This document shows, piece by piece, positions 25,805 through 34,826 of a stretch of DNA of 64,000 nt. This stretch comes from Planctomycetota bacterium (GTDB lineage Bacteria > Planctomycetota > SZUA-567 > JAFGGJ01). The translations under genes and the position numbers were made by a program. Positions within the stretch are counted from its first letter, which is position 1. Every line of letters begins with the position of its first letter. Below the pieces are notes generated by a model that saw nothing but the letters and a program-made list of their open reading frames with translations, searched no databases and was not told the DNA's origin. Location of the stretch: NCBI GenBank assembly GCA_016930595.1, contig JAFGGJ010000019.1, positions 1-64,000 on the forward strand, given 5' to 3'.

Positions 25805-27212
25805 CAAGTGGCTCCTCGGACTCCTGTGTGTCAGAGCGGGAGATGCCGAGTTTGTCCATCCTGTAACGGAGGCTGCGGAAGGAGAGGCCGAGGATTTCGG
25901 CCGCCTTGGTAGCGTGGCCGCCGGTCATTTCCAGGGCCCTGCGTATATAGGATGCTTCGACGTCGGCGAGCTTGTCGTCGAGATTGACGCCTTCGAGGGG
26001 GAGGAGGCTGACGGTGGTGGAGACTGCCTTCGAAGCGCGTCTTACGAGGGACTTGGGCAGGTCGTCGACGGAAATGGTATCGGATCGGCAGAGCGCGACG
26101 GCGCGCTCGATAGCGTTCTCCAGTTCACGGACGTTGCCGGGCCAGTCATGGCGCATGAGAAGCCTGAGGGCGGCTTCGTCAATACTCTTGACGCCACTGC
26201 CGGTGCGGTGGGAATAGACGGAGAGGAAATGGCCGGCGAGAACGGGGATATCACCCGGGCGCTCTCTGAGGGGAGGGATCTGTATGGCGACGACGTTGAT
26301 GCGGTGGAAGAGGTCCTGGCGGAAACGACCTTCCCTGGTTTCCTCTTCGATATTCTTGTTGGTTGCGGCAATGATGCGGATATCGACGGGATGGAGACCG
26401 GTGCCGCCGACGGGGCGGACGGCACGTTCTTCGAGGACGCGCAGAAGTCTAACCTGGGAAGACATGGGCATTTCGCTGATCTCGTCGAGGAAGAGAGTGC
26501 CGCCCTCGGCGATTTCGAAGAGGCCCTTCTTGTCGCCCTCCGCTCCTGTGAAGGCGCCCTTGACATGGCCGAAGAGTTCGCTTTCGAGGAGGCTTTCGGC
26601 GAATGCGCCGCAGTTAACGGGTATGAAAGGAGCATTCACTCTGGGGGAATGGTAGTGTATGGCGCGGGCAACGAGTTCCTTGCCGGTACCGCTTTCGCCG
26701 ACGATGAGGACGGTGGCGTCGGAGGAAGCGACGCGTTCAACAAGGTCGACGACTTCGCGCATGGGGTCGGAATCGTGGACGATATGCCGCATGGCAAAGG
26801 AGCCTTTCCCCTTGCGGCCCTGATCTTGGAACCTGTCGACGGCCATTCTGACGACGCGGCGGATTTCCTCGCTGTCGAAAGGCTTTCTGACGTAGCTGAA
26901 GGCGCCGAGGCGCATGGCTTCGACCGCGGTTTCGCCAGTGCTGTAAGCGGTGACGACAACGGCATGGACGTCCTTGTCTTTTTCGACGACGCTGCGGAGC
27001 ATCTCGATGCCGTCCATGCCCGGCATGCGGACGTCCTGGACGATGACGGCAAACTTGCCCGGGGAGAAGTCCCTGAGAAAGTCTTCCGCGGTCTCGAAGG
27101 AGGAAACTTCATAGCCTTCGTCGGCGAGGATGCGCGCGAGGAGGCCGCGCATGTTGACTTCGTCTTCCACGACGGCGACCCTGGAGGGGGCATCCGGGTT
27201 TTTCCTGGGCAT
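25797..27212 (-). CDS. pilR: NtrC-family sigma54 response regulator (PilR-like)
   Basis: 471 residues: receiver domain with phospho-acceptor Asp60 and switch Lys110; AAA+ domain with Walker A GESGTGKE (172-179), the sigma54 contact loop GAFTGA (219-224) and Walker B GGTLFLDEI; C-terminal Fis-type helix-turn-helix (about 430-455). It should activate sigma54 promoters after phosphorylation by the kinase encoded just upstream. GAGGAG seven bases before the ATG fixes the start. Eleven bases separate it from the kinase stop. Named by position beside pil genes and the PilS-like partner; its targets are not visible here, since no good -24/-12 promoter was seen in the window. Confidence 0.88.
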   Translation of the reverse strand: MPRKNPDAPSRVAVVEDEVNMRGLLARILADEGYEVSSFETAEDFLRDFSPGKFAVIVQDVRMPGMDGIEMLRSVVEKDKDVHAVVVTAYSTGETAVEAMRLGAFSYVRKPFDSEEIRRVVRMAVDRFQDQGRKGKGSFAMRHIVHDSDPMREVVDLVERVASSDATVLIVGESGTGKELVARAIHYHSPRVNAPFIPVNCGAFAESLLESELFGHVKGAFTGAEGDKKGLFEIAEGGTLFLDEISEMPMSSQVRLLRVLEERAVRPVGGTGLHPVDIRIIAATNKNIEEETREGRFRQDLFHRINVVAIQIPPLRERPGDIPVLAGHFLSVYSHRTGSGVKSIDEAALRLLMRHDWPGNVRELENAIERAVALCRSDTISVDDLPKSLVRRASKAVSTTVSLLPLEGVNLDDKLADVEASYIRRALEMTGGHATKAAEILGLSFRSLRYRMDKLGISRSDTQESEEPLDE

Positions 27213-27223
27213 GTGCGGTCTCC

Positions 27224-28810
27224 TCAACGGCGCGAGTCCCCTGGGAAGAAGAGGCGGAAGGTGGTGCCGCGACCTGACAGGGAATCAACTTCAACTCTGC
27301 CGCCCTGGTCTTCGACCATTTTCCTGACGACGGCGCAGCCGAGGCCGGTGCCGCCGGTCCTGGTGGTGAAGAAAGGCTCGAAGATGCGCTTCAAAACGTC
27401 CCGGTCCATACCCGGGCCGTCGTCGGCGACTTCGACGATACCGGCGCCGTCGGTGCCGGTGGAGCGAGCCGAAAGGACGACCTTGCCGGCGCCGGCCTGA
27501 AGTGCGTTGAGGCCGAGGTTGAGGAGTATCTGGCGGAGATGGTCGGGGTCGAGGCGGACGGTGAGGTCGAAGGGAGCATCGACTTCCAGAAGTGCGCCGG
27601 TCTCGACGGCTTCCTCGGTGCGCTTCAGTATGCGGACGGCTTCTTCGAGGACGCCCCTGATAGCCGCGAGGCGCTCTTCGGGAGGCCGTATGCGGGCCAG
27701 GCGCATGAATTCCTCGACAATGCGGTCGATCCTCCCCACTTCGTAGCTGATAACGTTAATGAGGTCGCGCCGTTCCTGAGGAATTTCCAGGCCGCGCACG
27801 AGTTCCTGGATAGCAACGTTGAGAGATGCGAGGGGGTTGCGGACTTCGTGTGCGATGGAACGTGCGGTATCGGCGGCGAGCCTGTAGCGTTCCGCCCTGC
27901 GTTCCGCCTCTTCGAGCTGTTTTTCGACGCTCATGTCTTCGAAGCGGACTATCATGCCGCGGCCCTTTTCGCTGCCGAGCATGGAGAAGACCACGCGTAC
28001 GGGGATATACTTGCCCTTGCCGTGATGGAGGAGGTTGCGTTCCATGCGGGTCTCGTCTTCGCGCGCGATGGCGTCGAGCAGCCACTTGTCCTCGTCGCGG
28101 CCGAGGACGGCGGTGGTGGAATTTCCGTCGACGCGCTCGTTGAAGCCGAACAGGCTGCGGAACTCGCCGTTGTCGAACATGACAATGCCGTTGCCGTCGA
28201 CGACGAGCATGCCTTCGCCGGTGCTTTCGAGGACTTCGCCGGAGACGAGACGGACAGTCTGGAGGCGCCAGGTCAGAACGATGGTCAGCATTCCGACGGC
28301 CAGGAGGCCGACGGAGCGGCCAAGACTGATGGTCCACAATTCGCCCATGGGTATACCGCCGGGCCTGGAGGGGTCCGGGACGCCCCAGCCGAGACCGTAG
28401 GCGGCAGTTACGAGCCATACGATCACCACCGAGGCCGCGCAGAAGACGACGCCCCGCTGCCAGGACAGCACCATGGCCGCGGCCATGACCACTGCGAGCA
28501 GGAGGAAGAAGAAGGGAGAGTCGACGCCCCCGGTGAGATAGAGAAAGGTGCCTGCCAGGGCGATGTCGCCGACGAGCTGCCAGGTGAGGAAGAGGATGAG
28601 GTCTTCCATCCAGCGGGTGACGGAAAGGTAGACGAAGTCAAGCAGGAGGTAGGCCATGCCGGCCAGGAAGACCCAGCGATAAATGGGCCACCTTCCGGTG
28701 TTCAAAGCGGCCACGGTGGCGAGACCGAGGCTGAAGAGAGCGAGGACCAGGCGGCCGGAGAGAAGCCACCGGTTGGTTCCCAGCAGCCTGGTGCGTGGAC
28801 GACTTGCCAA
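27224..28810 (-). CDS. pilS: PilS-like sensor histidine kinase (TTG start)
   Basis: 528 residues. About six hydrophobic helices in residues 17-185, the PilS-type membrane sensor; a PAS domain (about 190-300); the phosphorylation box SIAHEVRNPLASL with His321; and an ATPase domain with the N, G1 and G2 boxes (LNLGLNALQAG, ADDGPGMD, GGTGLG). It should phosphorylate the adjacent PilR-like regulator. The start codon is TTG at 28810 with a G-run eight bases upstream; no ATG occurs before the first helix. The 57-base gap to pilC has no visible terminator, consistent with one operon. In other bacteria PilS reads pilin level in the membrane. Confidence 0.83.
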   Translation of the reverse strand: MASRPRTRLLGTNRWLLSGRLVLALFSLGLATVAALNTGRWPIYRWVFLAGMAYLLLDFVYLSVTRWMEDLILFLTWQLVGDIALAGTFLYLTGGVDSPFFFLLLAVVMAAAMVLSWQRGVVFCAASVVIVWLVTAAYGLGWGVPDPSRPGGIPMGELWTISLGRSVGLLAVGMLTIVLTWRLQTVRLVSGEVLESTGEGMLVVDGNGIVMFDNGEFRSLFGFNERVDGNSTTAVLGRDEDKWLLDAIAREDETRMERNLLHHGKGKYIPVRVVFSMLGSEKGRGMIVRFEDMSVEKQLEEAERRAERYRLAADTARSIAHEVRNPLASLNVAIQELVRGLEIPQERRDLINVISYEVGRIDRIVEEFMRLARIRPPEERLAAIRGVLEEAVRILKRTEEAVETGALLEVDAPFDLTVRLDPDHLRQILLNLGLNALQAGAGKVVLSARSTGTDGAGIVEVADDGPGMDRDVLKRIFEPFFTTRTGGTGLGCAVVRKMVEDQGGRVEVDSLSGRGTTFRLFFPGDSRR

Positions 28811-28867
28811 TACAAGGCCCCCCGTGTGTGGCGCAGGCAGACCGGGCGGTGCGGCCCGGCGCGGATC

Positions 28868-30109
28868 CTACGACATCAACATCTTCTGCATGTTGAGTAT
28901 CGGCAGGAAGACGGCCAGCACCATCGTGCCCACGACGACGCCCATTATGCCGATCATGAGGGGCTCGATAAGGCTGGTCAGGCTTTCGACGGCGGCAGTG
29001 ACCTGGTCGTCGTAGAATTCACTTATTTTCTCGAGGAGCTGTTCGAGGGCGCCGGTATGTTCGCCCACGGCGATCATGCGGACGACCATGGGAGGGAAGA
29101 CCGGGCTGCGCGAAAGGGGATCTGCGATAGACTGGCCGGTACGGATAGCCTCCCTGGCCTCTTCCACGGCGCGCTCGAGGACACGGTTTCCGCTGGTTGC
29201 GGCGACGATTTCGAGGGCACCCAGGACCGCCACACCGCTACGGACGAGGGTGCTGAAGGTTCTGCTGAAGCGGGACAGGGCGACTTTCTGGAGGAGGCCG
29301 CCGAATATGGGGAGTTTGAGGAGGAGCCAGTCGTACTGATATCCGCCTTTCTCCGTGCTCTTCCACCACTTGACGAGAACAATAATGACGACGATGACAA
29401 TAATGGCCTCGATATAGTTATGCTTCATGATATCCGAGAGGCGCAGGACGACCTTGGTGGGGAGGGGAAGCTGGTCGCCGAAGCCCATCTGCTCGAAGAT
29501 ATCCTTGAACTTGGGAATGATGAAGAGGAGGAGGCCGCCGGCAACGAGGAAAATCATGGCGAGGCTAATGGTGGGGTAGGTCATGGCGCCGACGATTTCG
29601 CGGCGGAGTTTCTGGCTGGCTTCCTGGTATTCGGCGAGGCGGGAGAAGATTTCGTCCAGCTGACCTGCGGCTTCGCCGGCCTTGACCATGTTGACGTAGA
29701 GGTTGGTGAAAATTTTGGGGTGCCTGGAAAGGGCTTCGGAGAGTTCGGTGCCGCCGCGGATATCTTCGGCGATAATGCCGAGGTTGTGCCGGAAGCCGGG
29801 GTCGTCAACCTGTTCAGCGAGGATTTCGACGCATTCCAGTACAGCGATACCGGCCGACACCATCGTGGCGAACTGCCTGGTGAAGACGACGAGGTCGTCG
29901 CTGGAAACCCTGGGAGAGGGCGGCTTGCCACCGCGCAGCATGGACCCGAGGTCGAGTGACAGAAGGCCGCCGCGCTGTTCTTCAACCTTGGTCACGCTGA
30001 TGCCGCGCCGGCGTGCTTCCGCCGTAGCCTCGGCGCGTGAGGGCGCCGAGACAGTCTGATTGACGGGGCGGCCGGAAGTGTCCTTGCCTGATATCTTGAA
30101 CTTTGCCAT
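28868..30109 (-). CDS. pilC: Type IV pilus inner-membrane platform protein PilC (GspF family)
   Basis: 413 residues, the usual length. Two copies of the GspF domain (about 70-195 and 275-398), each with the motif for a cytoplasmic helical bundle (FTRQFATMVSAGIAVLECVE; FSRTFSTLVRSGVAVLGALE), and membrane helices near 175-195, 230-250 and 380-405. It couples the assembly ATPase to pilin polymerisation. It starts 12 bases after pilB and ends 57 bases before the kinase gene. The family is shared with type II secretion, but the neighbouring pilT makes a pilus system more likely. Confidence 0.9.
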   Translation of the reverse strand: MAKFKISGKDTSGRPVNQTVSAPSRAEATAEARRRGISVTKVEEQRGGLLSLDLGSMLRGGKPPSPRVSSDDLVVFTRQFATMVSAGIAVLECVEILAEQVDDPGFRHNLGIIAEDIRGGTELSEALSRHPKIFTNLYVNMVKAGEAAGQLDEIFSRLAEYQEASQKLRREIVGAMTYPTISLAMIFLVAGGLLLFIIPKFKDIFEQMGFGDQLPLPTKVVLRLSDIMKHNYIEAIIVIVVIIVLVKWWKSTEKGGYQYDWLLLKLPIFGGLLQKVALSRFSRTFSTLVRSGVAVLGALEIVAATSGNRVLERAVEEAREAIRTGQSIADPLSRSPVFPPMVVRMIAVGEHTGALEQLLEKISEFYDDQVTAAVESLTSLIEPLMIGIMGVVVGTMVLAVFLPILNMQKMLMS

Positions 30110-30121
30110 GCCGGTTACTCC

Positions 30122-31840
30122 TCAATTGTCTGCCATAGTGATGCTTAAGACTTCTTCCATGCTCGTCTTGCCGCGCAGGGCGTTGTTCAGTCCGACGCGC
30201 CGGAGCGTTATCATACCTTCCTTAAGGGCCTGGGCCTTCAGGTCGAGGGCGGATCCGCCGGTGACGATGATCCTGCGGATGGCATCGGTCATCGGCATGG
30301 TTTCGAGAAGCGCCATGCGGCCCTTGTAACCTTTGGAACAGCGGCCACAGCCGGCGGCCTTGTAGACCGTGACGCCCTGTTCGGCTTCTTCCTCCGAGAA
30401 TTCCCATTCCAGGAGGTGTTCCTTGGGGGGCTCCCATTTTTCCTTGCATTCCGGGCAGAGTCGTTTGACGAGACGCTGTGCGCTGACGAGCACCACGGAG
30501 CTGGAGACGAGGAAGGAGTCGACGCCCATATCGACCAACCTGGTCACGGTGCTGGGGGCGTCGTTGGTGTGGAGGGTGGAAAAGACGAGGTGGCCGGTGA
30601 GAGCGGCCTTGACGGCGATTTCTGCGGTTATCTTATCGCGGATTTCGCCAATCATAATGGTGTCGGGGTCCTGGCGGAGGAGGCTGCGGAGAGCGGCGTC
30701 GAAGGTGAGTCCGCGCTTTTCGTTTATGGGAACCTGGTTGACGCCGTCCAGCTGGTATTCGACGGGTTCCTCGACGGTGCTAATGTTATCTTCATCGTTG
30801 AGGACTTCGCGTACAGCGGAATAGAGCGTGGTGGATTTTCCGGAACCGGTGGGGCCGGTGACGAGCATCATGCCGTAGGGAGAGTTGACGGCGGACCGGA
30901 AGTCCTTGAGGGCCTTTTCCTCGAAGCCGAGTTCGTCAAGGGTGAGGGTAAGGTTGGAGGAGTCGAGGATTCGTATGACGACCTTTTCGCCATAGACGAT
31001 GGGCAGGACGGAGACACGGAAGTCCACGTTACGCCTGTCGACCTTCATCTGGAACTTGCCGTCCTGAGGGCGGCGTCTTTCGGCGATATCAATTTCCGGG
31101 CACATGACCTTGACGCGGCTCGTGAGGTTGGCGTACATTTTTTTGGGGGGCGCCATAACTTCCTGGAGGCTGCCGTCGATGCGGTACCTGACGCGCGTGC
31201 GTTTTTCATAGACCTCCAGATGGATATCGCTCGCCCGCTGCTTGATAGCCTGTAGGATGATAAGGTTGACCATCTGGACGACGGGATTATCGGCGTCGTC
31301 GCCCGTGACGGCGCCCATGTCCACCGCTTCTTCTTCGGTTTCCTCGGTGAGTTCGAAGTCGGTGTTTTCGAGTCCTTCCATGAGGTCTTCGAGTTGGCCC
31401 TGTGCTCGGTTGTACACTTTGGAAATCGCCTTCTTGATGCTGACGTCGGTCGACACGACGGGAAGAAGTTCGTGACCGGTGACGATTTTAACATCGTCTA
31501 TGGTGAATATGTCGAAGGGGTTGGCCACCGCGATAGTCAGCACGTTTCCAATTTTGGAGACGGGCAGGACCTGGTAATAATTGGCGAGGTCTTCGGTCAT
31601 GACTTCGAGGGCGTCTTCGGACACGTCGACCTTGGCGAGGTCGATGGGAGGTATGTTCATTTCCTCGGATAGCGTGCCGATAATGGTACCCTCGTCGACG
31701 AGGGAGTTATCGAGCAGGAGTTGGGTGAGGGACTTGTCGCCCTTTTTTTCGACTTCGGCGAGGAGGGTATCGACCTGCTCCTGGGACACGAGGTTCGCCT
31801 TGACGACGATCTGCGCGAGCTTCTTGTCGAACTTAGCCAT
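30122..31840 (-). CDS. pilB: Type IV pilus assembly ATPase PilB (GspE family)
   Basis: 572 residues. N-terminal MshEN/GspE-N domain (1-145), then the secretion ATPase core: Walker A GPTGSGKST (329-337), Asp box, Walker B near DTIMIGEIRD (about 393-402), a His box, and the tetracysteine zinc motif Cys462/465/498/501. It powers pilus extension from the cytoplasmic face. In the N-terminal domain the expected RLGxxL is KLAQIV and the final glutamine of QLxxxLxxQ is missing, so nucleotide binding there is doubtful. AAGG lies eight bases before the ATG. It follows the stand-alone MshEN gene by 33 bases. Confidence 0.92.
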   Translation of the reverse strand: MAKFDKKLAQIVVKANLVSQEQVDTLLAEVEKKGDKSLTQLLLDNSLVDEGTIIGTLSEEMNIPPIDLAKVDVSEDALEVMTEDLANYYQVLPVSKIGNVLTIAVANPFDIFTIDDVKIVTGHELLPVVSTDVSIKKAISKVYNRAQGQLEDLMEGLENTDFELTEETEEEAVDMGAVTGDDADNPVVQMVNLIILQAIKQRASDIHLEVYEKRTRVRYRIDGSLQEVMAPPKKMYANLTSRVKVMCPEIDIAERRRPQDGKFQMKVDRRNVDFRVSVLPIVYGEKVVIRILDSSNLTLTLDELGFEEKALKDFRSAVNSPYGMMLVTGPTGSGKSTTLYSAVREVLNDEDNISTVEEPVEYQLDGVNQVPINEKRGLTFDAALRSLLRQDPDTIMIGEIRDKITAEIAVKAALTGHLVFSTLHTNDAPSTVTRLVDMGVDSFLVSSSVVLVSAQRLVKRLCPECKEKWEPPKEHLLEWEFSEEEAEQGVTVYKAAGCGRCSKGYKGRMALLETMPMTDAIRRIIVTGGSALDLKAQALKEGMITLRRVGLNNALRGKTSMEEVLSITMADN

Positions 31841-31873
31841 ATACACCGCCTTCTTTCAGCAAAAGTAGAACCG

Positions 31874-32446
31874 CTAGCTTCCGAAGAGTCCATCGGGGCT
31901 GTCGTCGATAGTTATTTCTTCGCCGGCAGCGGCCGCGCCCCCCTCGTTTTCTCCCAGGAGGAGGCTGCCGAGGCTTGAAAGCTCTTCGGCTTCCTCGGTT
32001 TCCTTGTGGAAATGCTTGGTAATAGCGTTTCTCACGTCGCTCTGTATACCGATGAAGACCTGGACACGGCATCCGGTCGCTCTTTCGAGTTCGTTCACGA
32101 TATCCTGGTTGAGGAGGCCAGCGGAAATAATAATGAGGACGTTGCCTATCCTGTCCACCGGGACGAACATGTACTGTTTGAGCATTGCTTCGGGGAAGAG
32201 GTCGATCATTTCCTTGCTGATGTAGTACTGGCCGGCCCTGAGGAAGGGGACGCCGAACTGTGCGACGAGGGTCTGAGCGATGTTCGACTCGTCCACCATG
32301 TTCATGCGGACAAGGACTTCGCCGAGCAGTTCGCCCGTCTTGCGCTGCTCGGCCAGGACTTCCTGCAACTGCTCCTCGGTGATATAGCCAGCTTCGATGA
32401 GCAGTTCGCCCAGCCGCTTTTTTGTCATCCGGCTAATCTTGGCCAA
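31874..32446 (-). CDS. Stand-alone MshEN/GspE N-terminal domain protein (TTG start)
   Basis: 190 residues consisting of a GspE N-terminal-type domain (about 8-150) and an acidic, Gly/Ala-rich tail, with no ATPase core. Residues 11-34 fit the c-di-GMP-binding MshEN consensus RLGxxL...I...QLxxxLxxQ (RLGELL, QLQEVLAEQ), and a second weaker half follows (LLGEVL...IAQTLVAQ). Known MshEN domains sit at the N-terminus of pilus or secretion ATPases and regulate them. The TTG start at 32446 has GGAGG six bases upstream. Lying between pilT and pilB, it could be a separate c-di-GMP sensing subunit for one of them. Confidence 0.82.
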   Translation of the reverse strand: MAKISRMTKKRLGELLIEAGYITEEQLQEVLAEQRKTGELLGEVLVRMNMVDESNIAQTLVAQFGVPFLRAGQYYISKEMIDLFPEAMLKQYMFVPVDRIGNVLIIISAGLLNQDIVNELERATGCRVQVFIGIQSDVRNAITKHFHKETEEAEELSSLGSLLLGENEGGAAAAGEEITIDDSPDGLFGS

Positions 32447-32480
32447 CGGCTACCTCCGCTTTCCGTCCACCCCGGGGGTG

Positions 32481-33545
32481 CTAAATTTTGCGGAAAGTCC
32501 GCTTGAGGTCGTCCACGTTCGAACTGCGGCGCACAGCTTCCTCCCAGGTAATCCTGCCCTGTTTGTAGACTTCGTAGAGGGCCTGGTTCATGGTTCTCAT
32601 CCCGCTCTGGCTGCCGGTCTGTATAGCCGAGTAGATCTGGTGGGCTTTATCTTCGCGCACGAGGGCTCGGATTGCGTCGTTGGGTATCATTACTTCGGCC
32701 GTCAGGACGCGCCCCTTTCCGGAGGCGTGTGGCAGGAGTTGCTGGCAGAGGACGCCTTCGAGCACGAAGGAGAGCTGGGTCCGGATCTGCGACTGCTGGG
32801 AAGAGGGAAAGACGTCGATAATACGGTTTATGGTCTGGGTAGTGTCCGAGGTGTGGAGGGTAGCGAGGGTGAGGTGGCCGGTTTCGGCGAGAGTGAGAGC
32901 CAGCTCGATGGTTTCCCTATCGCGCATTTCGCCGATGAGGACGACGTCCGGGTCCTGGCGCAGGACGTGCTTTAGGGCCGCGGCGAAGCCGTGGGTGTCG
33001 GAGCCGACCTCGCGCTGATTCACAAGGCAACTCTTGTTCCTGTGGACGAATTCAATGGGGTCTTCGATCGTGACTATATGCCTTCTGTAAGTGCTGTTGA
33101 TGTAGTCGACCATAGCGGCCAGGGTGGTTGATTTTCCGGAGCCCGTGGCACCGGTAACCAGGACGAGGCCCCTGGGGAGGTCGCACAACTGCCGCATGAC
33201 GTCGGAATGGAGGCCCAGTTCTTCGAAGCCCATGATATCGTAGGGTATGACGCGGATGGCGGTGCCCACGGCCCCCCGCTGCATGTACACGTTGGTACGG
33301 AAGCGGCCTATGCCGGCAATGCCGAAGGACATGTCGAGTTCGAGTTCCTTTTCGAACTGTGCTATCTGGTTTTCGTCGAGGATGGAGTAGACGAGCTTCT
33401 GGGAAGTTTCCTGGTCCAGGGGCTCATGCTCCGTGGGTACGAGGATGCCGTCTATTCTAAGCCGCGGGGGCGAAAAAGCGGATATGTGCAGGTCGCTGGC
33501 CCTGCGCTCGATCATCACCCGCAGGAGTTCCTCTATCGTAACCAT
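32481..33545 (-). CDS. pilT: Type IV pilus retraction ATPase PilT
   Basis: 354 residues. PAS-like N-terminal domain (1-100), Walker A GATGSGKST (about 131-139), Asp box TIEDPIEFVHRNK, Walker B VVLIGEMRDRETI and His box TGHLTLATLHTSD. The GEMRDRETIELAL stretch and the absence of the tetracysteine motif separate PilT from PilB. It drives pilus retraction and twitching. It is the first gene after the promoter at 33676-33703, with a leader of roughly 125 bases; the start ATG has AAAGGG six bases upstream. Confidence 0.93.
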   Translation of the reverse strand: MVTIEELLRVMIERRASDLHISAFSPPRLRIDGILVPTEHEPLDQETSQKLVYSILDENQIAQFEKELELDMSFGIAGIGRFRTNVYMQRGAVGTAIRVIPYDIMGFEELGLHSDVMRQLCDLPRGLVLVTGATGSGKSTTLAAMVDYINSTYRRHIVTIEDPIEFVHRNKSCLVNQREVGSDTHGFAAALKHVLRQDPDVVLIGEMRDRETIELALTLAETGHLTLATLHTSDTTQTINRIIDVFPSSQQSQIRTQLSFVLEGVLCQQLLPHASGKGRVLTAEVMIPNDAIRALVREDKAHQIYSAIQTGSQSGMRTMNQALYEVYKQGRITWEEAVRRSSNVDDLKRTFRKI

Positions 33546-33675
33546 TCCTTGCCCTTTCGGCGCATCGTGGCTGGTGCCCGTTTTCCCATACCTGTTACCG
33601 CCCGGCATCCGCGGCCGCGGACACAAACGGGTATCGCCCGCCCGAAAAGCGCAGGCAATACTACACCAATTATTA

Positions 33676-33703
33676 ATTCTACTCTCGCTGGAGCAGAAGT
33701 CAA
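33676..33703 (-). promoter_or_regulatory. sigma70-type promoter for the pil gene array
   Basis: Minus strand: TTGACT (33703-33698), 16-base spacer, TAGAAT (33681-33676); five of six matches in both boxes. The leader to pilT is about 125 bases and includes a GCGGCCGC-type palindrome. No further strong promoter was noticed down to the cyclase gene. Confidence 0.6.
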
Positions 33704-33727
33704 TAGTCGCGGCGACACGGCGGCTTA

Positions 33728-34696
33728 TCAGGCTTTCAGGAGGTCTTGGACTTTCACCATCCGGTGTTCGGCCGCGGACAGGTTGCAGGCCAGCGATACG
33801 GCCAGCGACAAGACGCCGTCCCTGTAGTCGCTCTTGAGCGCCGAGGCGTCGCCTTCAACGGCGCGGATGAAGCAGGCGTCTATCGAGGGAGCGTCGTGGA
33901 GTACGGGGACGTCGACGGCGGAGTCCGGGATCGAAGTAATTCCTTCTGAATACTTCACCTGCAGGAGGGCGGCGTCAGTCACTAGGACCATGTCGTTTCT
34001 GCCGGAAGGAGACTTGCAGCCGGTGCTTACCGTAGCGCCCGCCCCGCTGACGAAACCCAGAACGGCGTTGTAATGCGAGGGGACGTCGACGCCGTCGGTG
34101 CCGTGGTAGTCGGAGGTGTATACGGCGGCGGCCGTTTCGACTTCGCCGATTAATGCGCGCAGGAGGTCCAGTTGGTGGGTGACCATTTCGACAAGCTGAC
34201 CGCCGGAGGAGGCCATTTTTCTCCACCAGGGGGTTTGGGGAAGGCCGCCCCAGCGGAAGACATGGGCTTGGCGGACGGGGTGATTTGCGACGACCGCCCG
34301 GAGTTGTTCAAAGACAGGCAGGTACCTGAGGGAATACCCAACGGCCGAGACGACGCCGGCCTTTTCGATGGCGTCGGCGATTTGCACAGCGCGCCGGGCG
34401 TCTATATTGACGGGTTTTTCGACGAAGAGGTGCAGGCCGCGGCCGGCGGCTTCGGTTTCGATGTCGCCGTGGGCATCGGGCGGCACGCAGACGTACACGG
34501 CGTCCAGTTTTTCGTTGTCGTACATTTCCCTGTAATCGCGGTAGGGCTTGCCGCCGTACTGGTCCGCGGCCGCGGCGGCAGCTGGCGCGTTGACGTCGGC
34601 GAAGGCCGCCAACACGGCCTGTGGGATTTCGGCTAGCTTCTTCATGTGGCCCTGTGCTATACCGCCGCAACCGATGATCCCGAGCCTGACCGACAT
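33728..34696 (-). CDS. Gfo/Idh/MocA family oxidoreductase
   Basis: 322 residues. N-terminal Rossmann motif LGIIGCGGIAQGHMKK (5-20), acidic ribose binder FADVN, and FVEKPVNID with catalytic Lys near residue 94. The C-terminal substrate domain has WWRKMASSGGQLVEMVTHQLD, the usual G-G-x-hydrophobic-x-E/D-x-x-x-H site (His near 178). It oxidises or reduces a sugar or cyclitol in the cytoplasm with NAD(P). GAGAGG six bases before the ATG supports the start. It lies upstream of and parallel to the pil array but before that array's promoter, and diverges from the SpoIIE phosphatase. Confidence 0.9.
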   Translation of the reverse strand: MSVRLGIIGCGGIAQGHMKKLAEIPQAVLAAFADVNAPAAAAAADQYGGKPYRDYREMYDNEKLDAVYVCVPPDAHGDIETEAAGRGLHLFVEKPVNIDARRAVQIADAIEKAGVVSAVGYSLRYLPVFEQLRAVVANHPVRQAHVFRWGGLPQTPWWRKMASSGGQLVEMVTHQLDLLRALIGEVETAAAVYTSDYHGTDGVDVPSHYNAVLGFVSGAGATVSTGCKSPSGRNDMVLVTDAALLQVKYSEGITSIPDSAVDVPVLHDAPSIDACFIRAVEGDASALKSDYRDGVLSLAVSLACNLSAAEHRMVKVQDLLKA

Positions 34697-34776
34697 GCGA
34701 CACCTCTCTTCCCGTGGTTTAGCCTCCGGCGATTGTATCCCGGGCGGGCGGTTTTCGCCGCAACATTTTGCTATCC

Positions 34777-34805
34777 TTGCATATCGTCCTGCGCCGCGCT
34801 ATCAT
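34777..34805 (+). promoter_or_regulatory. sigma70-type promoter for the 34827-35657 phosphatase gene
   Basis: TTGCAT (34777-34782), 17-base spacer, TATCAT (34800-34805), 21 bases before the start codon. Confidence 0.5.
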
Positions 34806-34826
34806 TAAGCTGGACCGGGAGGCTTA

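Noticed and set aside
27539-29959. 806-residue open frame on the plus strand
   Set aside because: Antisense to the pilS and pilC genes; composition is Asp/Glu/Gly-rich noise with no motif and no ribosome-binding site.
33546-33675. c-di-GMP (GEMM) riboswitch ahead of pilT
   Set aside because: The conserved cores of the known c-di-GMP riboswitch classes were not found; only GC-rich pairing potential is visible.
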